From the NCBI GenBank assembly GCA_014607495.2, contig CP053152.1, positions 12,197,899-12,261,898 of the forward strand: a DNA stretch of 64,000 bases, in the 5' to 3' direction. Made by a program: the position numbers and the translations under genes. The notes beneath the pieces were generated by a model. The model saw only the letters and a program-made list of their open reading frames with translations, ran no database searches and had not been told where the DNA came from. Positions 47,183-57,415 of the stretch are shown one piece after another (the stretch's first letter is position 1; the number at the start of each line of letters is the position of its first letter). The stretch comes from Carposina sasakii. Its lineage: Eukaryota > Arthropoda > Insecta > Lepidoptera > Carposinidae.

Positions 47183-47400
47183 ATAATCATACCTTTATCC
47201 CTTACGGGGTAGGCAGAGCACCAAGGGCCGATAGAACCACATGGTGCCACTTCTGACCAATTTTGAGGGTATAGTTGAGATGTACAAGTTCGGTTAGTAG
47301 TAACAGGTGGTCAGCCTATCGCCTACAAAACACCAAGACCCTCTTATCCCTTATACTACTGACTTGTACAGTATGCCCGGGAAGAGAAGCAGCATATATA
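47183..47400 (-). repeat. SINE-5 type repeat
   Basis: Reverse-strand copy: CTGCTTCTCTTCCCGGGCAT, GAACTTGTACATCTCAACTA, GGTGCTCTGCCTACCCCGTA and a (GTAT) tail, as at 62779. Confidence 0.75.
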
Positions 47401-48832
47401 CACACATGCACTCGAAAAATATAACACTTCGGGCGCAGTCGGGTCTAGGAAAGGAAGTATATATTTAGCAAGGTAACTAGCAGTATCCGCAACTACGCCT
47501 ATATCCACCGTGGATAATCCACGTGGCTGTAGTTTCATCTAACAGAACGCAACAAACGAAGTATAATTCGATGATCGATGCACCTTGTGTTATTAATTTA
47601 TGTGTAGTTTGATTGAAATAAAACCGTAATATTTACATTGTAACGTGCAGGCTAACTTTTGAATCAGAATTGTTACTATGGTGCAAGCGAGGAAGCGCGT
47701 TATAAAGCAGCGTCTCGCCTCTAAAATGGATTTAGTTCTGCTTTGTAAAGCCATTAAAGCTACAACAATACAACATAGATTCTCATCAGTTAGGTGGCTA
47801 CCTATTTTCTAAAATCAACATCCTTAAATAAGTATACAAAGAAAAATTCTCACAACTGAAGTAACTAAAATAGATATAGGTATAAAATCTAAATGTAAAT
47901 CTTATGAGCAACTAAAAGCGGCGCCTTGCGCTCGAATTTCACCGCCAAAGGAGATAGGAGGTGATAGAACTCGCTTAAGCTAGTAGTCTTTACGGACAAA
48001 GAGGCGGATTTCCGATAGTGTGTGAGCCGCAGATAAAGCGATGAGGAAGAAAACACTAAAGGAATATGTTTTCTTCTTTTTTAGATAGAAAATGGAAAGC
48101 TTTTGTATCTAATTTTAGGTATAGGCCTTCGATTCGTAGGTCCAATATGAATAAAGCCTCTTGCAACTTATAGTTTTAAGGATTATAGTAAATGACTTAC
48201 TTCTTTACCTATTATTCTATCTTTTTAATCTGTCATATATTTAGGGGAGGTCTAAATTCAGCAGTCGACTTCCTATGGCTAAAATTAATTTATGATGATG
48301 AATCTTCCATTTAGTATTAGGTAAGACTAAGATGTTTACTGCTTTGCTATCCCTATAGAACTTTCACAGTTACCTATCCTTATAGTAATGCGACCTTTTT
48401 GTTATTTACTACAGTAGCGCCTCGAAGATATATCTACCTTAAGTAGAAATTAACAGCAATTACACAGTCTATGCAACTAAAATATATTTCATTTCATTAA
48501 AACTAATGAAAACCATAGCACAATGGTGGGCGAGATGAGAATTTTGTTATTTTCAAGCTGTGTTAAGTGTACAATATTCGTACTGGACGGTAAACTTTTG
48601 GGATTTATTTTATTGGCTCGTTTTATTGGCTTCCTTTGTTTATTGAGACTTGTGACTTTATTTTGTGAGGGAATGAGGATCGCTTTTTTGTTTTAGCTTT
48701 ACCTTTAGCTATCACAATTTAAAGTTTCTTACAACCAGTGAATATTATACTACCTGCGTTAGACTCTCTAGATCTCTCCTGGGAGTTTAAAATAAAAACC
48801 CATTGTTTAAACCTTATTGATTTGTTTACATA

Positions 48833-48990
48833 CTTACATATAATCACGCCTTCATCCCTTACGGGGTAGGCAGAGCACCAAGGGCCGACAGAACCACATG
48901 GTGCCACCTCCGACCAATTCCGAGGGCATAGTTGGGATGTACAAGTTCGGTTAGTAGTGACAGGTGTTCAGCCCATCGCCTACTGGCCTA
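48833..48990 (-). repeat. SINE-5 type repeat, shorter copy
   Basis: Reverse-strand copy from CGATGGGCTGAACACCTGTC through CTCTGCCTACCCCGTAAGGG to the (GTATG) tail. The first 60 bp of the family are missing. Confidence 0.75.
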
Positions 48991-49063
48991 AAAGAAAATG
49001 CCAAATTATTTATTACTGTGCATTTTTGTCTTTGGTACCTCTTTAAAAAAACGAAAGAAAGTA

Positions 49064-49174
49064 CTTACCCGGTGGCTTAGTGGTTATAGCGGCTGGCACG
49101 GTTTGCAGTGGTCGTGGGTTCGATTCCCACTCGAGTGAAGAATTTTTTCCATTTTCTTTATTAATAATTTTATA
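49064..49174 (+). mobile_element. SINE-1, full copy with TSD
   Basis: Flanked by AAAGAAAGTA at 49054-49063 and 49175-49184. It contains CCCGGTGGCTTAGTGGTTAT, the B box GGTTCGATTCC and the full tail. It looks like the least diverged copy in the window. Confidence 0.85.
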
Positions 49175-49384
49175 AAAGAAAGTATGTAAAATACTATAAA
49201 CATACGTAATACTATAAAATAACAAATAACAATAATATTAATCGAATCCAAAAAGCGAACAAAATTAACAAGCCCTCCCAGCTAAACTACCAAACATTTC
49301 AATATCTGCTACGAGTTTCGTAGCATTGCTACAAAAGCGTAGCATTATCATCATCATCATGTTAAAGCCGTACAGCACTAACGT

Positions 49385-49535
49385 ACATACGAGTATAAGA
49401 TACTAAGCACACCACTTAGAGCATTGCAAACTTTTGACGGAAACTAGTGCAGAGCGCTATGCAACGAAATGCATCAACCGCAGGGCTCTTAGCCGGCAAG
49501 TGTCGCACAAACGATAGCGGAACACTGATATCTTA
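49385..49535. other. Non-repetitive, relatively G+C-rich intronic stretch
   Basis: Includes GCAGAGCGCTATGCAACG and AGCCGGCAAGTGTCGCACAA. There is no open frame of note and no match to the repeat families above. It is a candidate conserved intronic element. Confidence 0.3.
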
Positions 49536-49869
49536 AGGCGATAAGGATGAAAATTCGCTTACATTTATTACGTGTATTCATGATCTGGCCAGAGTGACAT
49601 TTTGTTAATAACATTTAAATAAATAACTTTAAAGACAACTTCAAATGGCTATCATAATATGATCCTATAGATATACCTACACATTTTAAAAGTAACTTTT
49701 TACATCGTTTAAAACTAGAAACCTTATAATGATAATCAACCATTTTATTTTAACAAAAACATCCGACTGCGCGATCCGTGGCTCTAGAGCGTGCTAAAGA
49801 AATATTCATACACAAAAAACATAACCCTGGCGCAGTCGGGTAAAAATAATGCCATTGGGTTCAGTTTGA

Positions 49870-50230
49870 TGTCTGCACGTGTAAAAGCAAAATGATATAA
49901 CCTCCGTGCCGCCATTAAAACGCGTCCTTTTCAGTAGCTCTATCCCACTGACCGTCATTTCGCCAAGTCATCGTTGTTCCATACAAATAAATGGTCGTTT
50001 TTCTACCCTGCGAAAAGTTTTTACACGTTTACCCACTACGCGATCCCCTTAACGCTGGTACAGATAGCTGAGATACTGTGCCAGCAATCAAAGAGACAGC
50101 TTTCAGCGGCCGGAATCAGAAAGTTTAGCCGCGCTTTGTCTGAAACGGGAACGCAGCGGCTGAAGCTGAAGATTGATTTAGACCCTGATGCATAGTGACG
50201 TCACTGCGGGTGGCAATCATACCCCATGAT
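49870..50230. other. Non-repetitive intronic stretch with a 73-codon open frame
   Basis: The plus-strand frame 49974-50195 ends with QRLKLKIDLDPDA and a stop. It lacks a recognised domain and clear splice sites. The stretch is richer in G+C than the surroundings and is not one of the repeat families, so it is either a regulatory region or an unrecognised exon. Confidence 0.3.
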
Positions 50231-51253
50231 GCCCGTGAGATGTAATTGAGGTTACAGTTTTTGAGTCTATTTAGATATTATAAAAATACAGGAGAGAAGA
50301 GATACAGATTAATTGAAAGCCTCAATTGCATGATACAATTTTTTTGTCTGTTGCATACGAATAACTGACATGGTCTAAATAGTTTTTCTTAGTAAATAAT
50401 TTCATTCAATAATTGCTCTTGAAAGTTTATGTAAATGGGGTTTAAGTTTAAATGATAGTATTATCGTGGTACAATCTAGGAAACTTGACAAAATTAATAA
50501 GCCTCCTTTTGGCGCAGACAAGATAATATAGTAGTACACCAAGTAAGTATTATATTTTGTATATCATACTCGTATAAATAGTGTGTAAAGAAAACATAGC
50601 AGTAAAACATCTGCAGTGTGTGCAAACCCTTAACAATAGCACACATGGCCCACTCCCGATTTTGTATTGGTTTAGTTGTAGGCTTAATGGTGATCCGTGA
50701 AGTTTACTCGCTGGGTTTACCGAATACCGATGCTACTGGATACCGGTTTATGGGTTTTTTCCTTTAGCACAAATTGTCTTGCAATCCCTTTGCGAATACT
50801 GATCTATTGGATGGCTAATGTTATTATAATGTAGGTATTTTTCGTAATTTTAAGAAACTTTTGACTTGACGAAGAGAACATCCATGACAACCTGCTAGCT
50901 TAGTTAGCTTTATATAAAGAATGTACACTGTACCTATATATAACAGAATGTAGTTATTAAATTTATTATTACTTAAAGAAGGTACAAGAGATAAAGAAAT
51001 AAATAAAAGAGAAAAAGAAACTTACAGAATAGATTTCAAGGAAATGTGATGAGAATAGACAACTAAAAATAGCTATTTACAAAATTTGAGACTCGAAATC
51101 AACGCTGTTATTACAAACACCGTTTCTAAAATTACTCACTGTTTAATAAAGACATTTGACAGCAAAATGTATGTCTAATTTTGGCAGTGTTTACATAGCT
51201 TACAAAATCTTTTGTAACATATTAAATATTAGGGGTGAGATTTTATTAATATA

Positions 51254-51488
51254 CAGGGTGTAACAGAAAGGGTATGTTAAGCGAAAAGCTATGTAAACAG
51301 CCCACTATAGAGAACCTATCCACATAATTTCAGACTCGAAATCACATGTTTATTTTTCCAGATAGTATGGAGAATTCCTACACAACTCAAACGAATGTGA
51401 TTTCGAGTCTGAAATTTTGTGGATAGGTTCTCTATAGTGGGCTGTTTACATAGCTTTTCGCTTAACATACCCTTTCTGTTACACCCTG
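51254..51488. mobile_element. MITE family A, near-perfect palindrome
   Basis: CAGGGTGTAACAGAAAGGGT to its exact inverse at the right end, between TATA flanks. The two roughly 115-bp arms are almost perfectly complementary, so the unit folds into one long hairpin. It seems to be the youngest family member here. Confidence 0.88.
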
Positions 51489-51492
51489 TATA

Positions 51493-51791
51493 CTAGTGGA
51501 CACCCGCGACTCCGTTCGTGTGGACTATAGAAAAAACAAAATGTCGAAAAACATTTTCCCGGGATAAAAAGTAGCTTATGTTAAATGTGACCTGTCACAA
51601 CATATTACATAACTACATCGAAATCGGTTCAGCCGTTTCTGAGATTAGCGTGCACAAACGCACAGACAAACCGACAAATAGACAAACCGACAAACAGACA
51701 AAACTTCCAAAAATCATTATTTTGTGTGCTATTGCGTTGATAAAGGTCTCCTATAATATTTTTCTCATATATCATATATAATATGTATAGA
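51493..51791 (-). mobile_element. Non-autonomous Helitron, abutting a MITE
   Basis: The minus-strand 3' end CTAG lies at 51493-51496 after a host A, next to the hairpin CACCCGCGACTCCGTTCGTG. The 5' end TCTATACATAT is at 51791. The body matches 43307-43629. Internally there is a short (GACAAACC) repeat at 51664-51700. Confidence 0.82.
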
Positions 51792-52604
51792 AGTATATTC
51801 TTTTGTAATAACATGCACGGCAAATATATGTATGTATTCAACAAAAATTATTAGATTGTAAGAATATTTGAATTTGAAAACATTCCTCAATAAGAAACTC
51901 TCCATACTATCTGCAATAACTATATCTATTACATGTTGAAATAAATAACAAGAATATAACGAAAAATCAAACTCTACTATCGTGACAAGTAAACAGTTTA
52001 AAATTTGCCTAACCTAACTGCTATTTAGTACAAACGAGACAATATGCAAATTTTAACTCGAAATTAGACTGTTCTAAACAAGATTAAAACCAACCCCCGT
52101 TAATAGCAATAAAAGCAATATTACCGAGGTTTTACCGATGAGTGTGCGTGAGTTTGCATAATTAGAACATTCTGCTTATTCACTATACAACGTACGATTA
52201 GGTACGACCATGGAGGATGAAGGTATGGAGTTGTCACGATAGGTATAATGTGGATTCTTAATAACCTCATTTATTTAAAGAAAAACACTCGATTGCGTTA
52301 AATTTTTAATCCAGCAAGCCTAGCATGACCTGCGAAACACGATAATAATATGGTAGACCGATTTATCGTCATTTAGCCTGTCAAAATACGATAAATATAG
52401 CCGCCCGCGCCATGTTGAATTTTGTATAAAGACAATACGATATCGTACGATACGATATCCAGGATGTGTGGTCATGCTAGGGGGGCAGAGTCACTATCAC
52501 GACTCGGACGAATAGAATGATATCTCTGATGCTACGAGTATAATCCGTTTAGGATCCATGATTATACAAAAGAAATATTCATACATACATTAACCAGAAT
52601 GGCA

Positions 52605-52700
52605 GAATCATAAGGTATACCCAAGTTACCATTGCGAGGACTGATGTTAATATTCAGTGACAAGTTGCTAGCTTATCGCCTGAGAGAATATACCTGAAAA
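52605..52700 (-). repeat. SINE-3 type repeat, fragment
   Basis: The reverse strand reads TATTCTCTCAGGCGATAAGC, TAGCAACTTGTCACTG and AACATCAGTCCTCGC, as in the copy at 45992. Confidence 0.6.
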
Positions 52701-52747
52701 CCATAGTTCAAGCATTTCAAACATTGATAATAAATAAATAAATAAAT

Positions 52748-52912
52748 GGCAGAGTAGAATTCGTACGACCAAATGTCTGGCCGTGGGTATCGTACGAGGG
52801 TTCCCGTGTTGGTAACATCCCGTGTTGACTATGGGCAAATACCCCCCATGGCAGTCTTGTGGCGTGTCCTACGCCTAGCAGTGGACTGCAATAGGCTGAT
52901 GATGATGATGTT
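52748..52912 (+). repeat. SINE-4 (RTE-tail SINE), internally deleted
   Basis: Starts GGCAGAGTAGAATTCGTACG, has GGCCGTGGGTATCGTACGAG, and ends CTACGCCTAGCAGTGGACTG, ATAGGCTGATGATGATGATG. The middle is shorter than in the 40612 copy. It is preceded by a (AAAT)n stretch. Confidence 0.7.
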
Positions 52913-53013
52913 CATCTCATAATAAACTAAATAAACAAAAACAAACATGGCTGTAGAGTCTCCCTGGTGATCACGCAGTTCTAGCTACCCAATTTTGGAA
53001 ACACATGTGTATA

Positions 53014-53385
53014 CAGGATGTTTTTTGTTGCCACCCTTTACAAAGGGTAAATACTCTATAGGTACCTACATCAAATAAAGTAAGTTTATGTCAAAAAAAT
53101 AGCTGGGAAACGATGTTAATTTTTTTATTATTTCCTGATCGGGCGAAATTTATAGTATCCAGTGATTGTGTTAGTTTTCTTATAGCCAGATTTAAATTAT
53201 TTTTCATGAAGAAATGTCATAACACGCGTCTATTTGCATTAATGCAAAAAAAACTCAGTCTATTTACTCAACTTTGGACCCTAATATCTTGGGAAGCAGT
53301 CACTTCCCAGGTTTGGTATGGATAAATCGTGATTATGGGGAGATTCCGTAGTGTTCGGGAACGTTGATGACCAATAAACATTCTG
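53014..53385 (-). mobile_element. MITE family B
   Basis: Reverse copy between TATA-type flanks: CAGGATGTTTTTTGTTGCCA at the left and GGGAACGTTGATGACCAATA...TTCTG at the right. Confidence 0.75.
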
Positions 53386-53484
53386 TATAAGTATGGTATG
53401 CATGTAAAGATAATGAATCAAACGGTATCAGAATTCCAAAGAGCCTTTGTAAAAGAATTACATCTCTAAAACGGACTATCTTCT

Positions 53485-53701
53485 TCAGCCTATTTCAGTC
53501 CACTGCTGGACGTAGGCCTCCCCCAGGGCACGCCATAAAGCTACTGCCACAGGGGGGTTTTGCCCGTAGTCACCACACTGGATAGGCGGGTTGGTGACCG
53601 CAGTGTGATTTTCACCCACCTCCCGGAAATCCTTAATTGCCTCGTACGATACCCACGGGCAGGCAGGGGTGGTACAAACACTACTCTGCCAGCACCACGC
53701 G
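53485..53701 (-). mobile_element. SINE-4 (RTE-tail SINE)
   Basis: Reverse copy from GCGTGGTGCTGGCAGAGTAG to the RTE end with GAGGCCTACGTCCAGCAGTG. About 40 bp of the middle (the ACAACATAGTCCGAAAAT region) is deleted. The overlapping 90- and 73-codon frames are not genes. Confidence 0.78.
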
Positions 53702-53899
53702 AAAAACGAAGTATATGATAACAAAATACAAAGGGACATACAACTAAGAACAAACATAACATTCTTATCTATTTTAAGGACAGAAGTTCGTCTGAAATGC
53801 GAGAGTGATGCTCATTTGGGTACTCTTTAGATGAAGGGCTTATATATAGCTTCTCATTAGGACACTAATGGTGGCGATACCAGTGGCGTTTCCAATATA

Positions 53900-54127
53900 C
53901 AAGGTGTAACAGAAAAGCTATGTAAATAGCCCTACTATAGTGAACTTATTTCCAAAATATGAGACTCGAAATCACATGTTTGTTTTTCAAGATTATATGA
54001 ACATTTCTGAGTTGTTTTGGAATTCTCCATACTATCTGGAAAAATAAACATGTGATTTCGAGTTCATTCCATTTCGTGGGCTCTTTACATAGCTTTTAGC
54101 TTAACATACCCCTTTTGTTACACCCTG
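53900..54127. mobile_element. MITE family A
   Basis: CAAGGTGTAACAG at the left and TTTTGTTACACCCTG followed by TA at the right. The interior matches the family, with losses in the left arm. Confidence 0.78.
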
Positions 54128-54416
54128 TATAGGCAATATAGAGCCAAATAATGGGCACGGACTGCATAATAAAATTGCTTGCTGATTTGCTTTTCTTAGA
54201 AATGGCATTGATATTATTATTTGTTTTTAATAAAGTTGTTTACGAGTGGTTTTTACTATTTATAAATTGTTTTTGTAGTGTTGTACTATAGTTGTACTAA
54301 TATTTTCCAACCCAGTAGATATTACATATACAGAGTACAAGGAAATGTGAGTGCCGCTAATGTATATTATGTTAGGATATATAAAGTATTTACTTAGTTT
54401 AATCTTCTTAGCTATA

Positions 54417-54805
54417 CAGGGTGTAAAAAGACAGCAATGGTTTTTTAATACCTCGTATTCTTTGTAAGGTTATGATCATTTTCTTCTATGGAACCAACCC
54501 TGGGAAACGACAAAAAAAATATGAAAAAATCATTTTATTGCAAGCAAATGTATTCGTTTGATTTCAAAGTACAAATGTACCTATAAAACTAACATTATAA
54601 CATTTTGACATGGTATCTTTGAAAAAATGTTTATTAACCGATTTCAGGTGGATTTATGTAATAAAACGATAATATAAATGTAACTTTGGACCTCAATATC
54701 TTGGAAACCCGTGGTTTCCCAGGGGTGCTTCCATAGAAAAAAATGATCGTGATGTTACAAAAAATACGAGGTATTAAAAGAACAAAGTTGCCTTTTTACA
54801 CTCAG
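54417..54805. mobile_element. MITE family C
   Basis: TA-flanked CAGGGTGTAAAAAGACAGCA at the left, with a right end complementary to CTGAGTGTAAAAAGGCAAC. It shares an interior block with family B (CCTCAATATCTTGGAAACCC, GGTGCTTCCATAGAAAAAAA), so B and C are related. Confidence 0.72.
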
Positions 54806-55532
54806 TATATACTAGTTCGAAATGTAGTAAAACATACAGAAACTCTATAAGAGAAACTCCAATAGGAAAAGTAGGAACAGTGACCATATTTATCTCTAAT
54901 GAGACATCTTTCAGCAAACTTTGATTTCTTCTTCAGAGTCTTTCTAGACATTTCATTTTGAGATTTATTATTTTCATACAGGTCTGGTAGCGTCGCTCTA
55001 GTGTCTTAGTAAGGGAGGGCCCTGGGGCGGGCCCGGTATGCAAGACATAGGGCCCTTACACGCGAGGTTAATGTAACCTCTCCATTATATGCGAAGGGAA
55101 TATATTTTTTCTTTGAAGGCAGGGAAAGCGGTTTTAATAAAAAGTTCCAAAAGCTTTTATCTAACCATTTTTAGTGTTAGATTCCTTTACTGACATGTCA
55201 CAGAATTTATTTTCAGAAAACTAGACACTGACCCTTATTATAAGTTACAACTACAATTTACTTCTAGAGTGGTCCAGTCTAAATGTATAAAATTAACCAG
55301 TTTTCAAAAGCTTTTAAGGATTTGGAGATGAATTGTTAAAATAAAATTGTTTCTATTATGAAAGCAATACGCGGCTGCTATGAGCAATGTAGATAGACCG
55401 TCATGTCATTTCCGCATTTGAAAAAAAATTGCATTTAATCGAACCTCATTAGCGACTCAGAAACAAACATTAATCAATGTTGGCAGCGGGCACGATCGCT
55501 ACCAGCTACACCAATCGTCCTTATTGTACCTA

Positions 55533-55752
55533 CAGGGTGTAACAAAAAGGGTATGTTAAGCGAAAAGCTATGTAAATAGCCCACTATAGAGAACCTATCT
55601 ACAAAATTTGAGACTCGAAATCACATTTTTATTTTTCAAGATTGTATGAAAATTTCTGAGATATTTAAAAATTCTCCATACTATCGGGAAAAATAAACAT
55701 GTGGGCTATTAACATAGCTTTTCGCTTAACATACCCTTTTTGTTACACCCTG
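55533..55752. mobile_element. MITE family A
   Basis: CAGGGTGTAACAAAAAGGGT at the left and its inverse at the right, TA-flanked. The right arm is shortened in the middle. Confidence 0.8.
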
Positions 55753-56295
55753 TATAGGTACTAGATATTTTTTCTGCATACGTACGTATAGATAACCACT
55801 GCAACCCTAATCACTCCGCAGTTGGTCGAGTAAGCAAATGTTACTATCATTTCAACCATCCAAAACTGCTTCTTTCGCATATTGTTCATGTTTCGTAGCC
55901 CCAATCTATGATGCTCCAGTATCCGAGCCACGTATTTATTGTTTGTGCAATCAACGTGAAAGCGCCGAGACAAAGGCGACTTACTTTCCTACTTCTCTGT
56001 TTCGAATCAAGGCAATTTCCACTGAGACACAATGGTATAAAGTTCACGTCATATTTATAAGAAGCTTGTCGTGTGTGGGACTTACAGGTTTGACTTGTGG
56101 TTGCTGATGGGCTTTCTGAAGTTTTGCTTTGCTCGTAACGACAGTGTTTTTTTATATTTGTTGGATTAGTAAAGATATATTCCATATCGAAATATTAATT
56201 TGAATCCGGAATTTTATAAACTATCTACCACTACTCTATTATAGTGAATTTTATGTAAAAAAAAATTTAGTACAAAATATATATTTTATGAAAAA

Positions 56296-56345
56296 CTAGC
56301 TGTTGCCCGATTTGTCCGCGTGGACTACAGAATATTGAGCTTCAC
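56296..56345 (-). mobile_element. Helitron 3'-end fragment
   Basis: The minus strand reads GTAGTCCACGCGGACAAATC and ends CAGCTAG followed by T, a Helitron-type terminus. The rest of the element is not visible. Confidence 0.5.
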
Positions 56346-56483
56346 TTCGCCATACACTATGGTTGCCAAACGTCCTGTTTTACCAGGACATGTCCTGCTT
56401 TTTAGGGTGTCCTGGGCTGGCCTGGATAGTTTTTAAGCATCATCGTCCTGGTTTTTAAAGTCCTGACACATTCGCTGACACAT

Positions 56484-56660
56484 TGCCCATAGTCACCACG
56501 CTGGGCAGGCGGGTTGGTGACCGCAGTTTCTATTTTGAACTATGTTGTCAACACGGGAGGCGCTGCTGCCCACCTCCCGGAAACTCTTAATCGCCTCGTA
56601 CGATACCCACGGACAGACATGGGGTGGTACGAATTCTACTCTGCCGGTACCACGCGGCCA
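56484..56660 (-). mobile_element. SINE-4 (RTE-tail SINE), 3'-truncated
   Basis: Reverse copy from GGCCGCGTGGTACCGGCAGA to ACTATGGGCAAT. The RTE-like end is absent. Flanking sequences with CCTGGTTTTTAAAGTCC (left) and AAATCCTGGTTTTCAAAG (right) look like two parts of another inverted-repeat element. Confidence 0.75.
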
Positions 56661-56740
56661 CGTGTCCTTGTATTTCTTCCTTAAATCCTGGTTTTCAAAG
56701 TTTGAGATGGCAACACTACCATACACCCAACTTTAAAATA

Positions 56741-56965
56741 CTAGGGATCTGCCCCGGCTTTGCACGGGTGTAATGGTCTTTCACGTGGGCGGCCGCTATA
56801 GAAAAGTGTTGTATTTTTTTACCAATTTTTAAAATTTTCTCACCGTACGAACCATCCTCGTACTTAAAGAAATATTCTTAAAAATAATTAGCGAAATCGG
56901 TTCAGCTGTTCTCGATATTTGCGCTTAGCAACACATTTAGCGATTAATTTTTATGTTATAGAAGA
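56741..56965 (-). mobile_element. Non-autonomous Helitron (225 bp)
   Basis: On the minus strand A|TCTTCTATAACATAAAAAT opens the element. It contains TCGCTAAATGTGTTGCTAAG and AACCGATTTCGC, and closes with CCCGTGCAAAGCCGGGG and CCTAG|T. All Helitron end rules are satisfied. It is a different family from the 43307 type. Confidence 0.88.
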
Positions 56966-57278
56966 TGTACAAAATTTCAAGAAGTTTGATTAACTAAATA
57001 AAGCGTAAAGGCAAACAAACTTACATTCGCAGTTATAATATTAGTTGAGGTACTTTTGCGAATATATTCGGCTTTAAAAATACAAGAAGCTTTAAATATA
57101 AGTGCCTACTTACATTATTTTTTCCTTTATTCCAATATAATGTTCAGCCAATTGGACAAATTTCAACCAATTTTTTAAACATTTTAAATAAAATATCTGA
57201 ACTGCACCTTTTAAAAAATCTGTAAACTATACCTATACGTAGTTCAAATAGAATTTATTAAAGTACGATTTTTTTCAG

Positions 57279-57415
57279 GATGCAACAAGACTTACTACGG
57301 TGACATCGGCAGGACTTACGAGGTAGAACTCCATCGCCCGAGGGAGGATCTGGTGCCGTACGTTTGTCTCCTCACCATCACCGCTGCAGGTGGCATTCAT
57401 GGAGACTTAGTCCAG
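57279..57415 (+). CDS. LDLa/CUB-domain protein, internal exon: start of CUB domain
   Basis: The 137-bp exon runs from a TTTTTTTCAG acceptor to a CAG|GTTAGT donor. It completes in phase 1 the codon split at 22857 and ends in phase 0. It encodes CNKTYYGDIGRTYEVELHRP, then YVCLLTITAAGGIHGDLVQ. Two cysteines 28 residues apart followed by alternating hydrophobic residues match the first quarter of a CUB domain, an extracellular beta-sandwich used in protein-protein contacts. The remainder of the CUB domain and any membrane segment must lie in later exons. I found no next exon before 64000. With the LDLa exon it makes an LDLa-CUB order. Confidence 0.82.

Larger units (their letters stand above)
22858..57278 (+). 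other. 34.4-kb intron of the LDLa/CUB gene
   Basis: Inferred from the matching phase 1 of the donor at 22858 and acceptor at 57278, and from domain continuity. It holds no other recognised host gene, but many repeats listed separately. Stretches where I see nothing classifiable include 23976-25100, 28275-29940, 30846-32800, 33775-36302, 37800-40610, 40873-42724, 46140-47182, 47401-48832, 50230-51250 and 51792-52600. These are A+T-rich and may contain old unrecognised repeats or enhancers. Confidence 0.7.

Noticed and set aside
17845..49174. tRNA-like sequences with good A and B boxes as genuine tRNA genes
   Set aside because: They recur at least nine times with the same 3' tail (TTTCCATTTTCTTTATTAAT) and target duplications, lack a proper acceptor stem, and so are SINEs.
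53485..53762. Frames of 90 and 73 codons
   Set aside because: They are translations of the SINE-4/RTE tail; GEAYVQQW is the RTE ORF ending.
55838..56185. Overlapping 89- and 99-codon frames on opposite strands
   Set aside because: No domain on either strand and no splice support.
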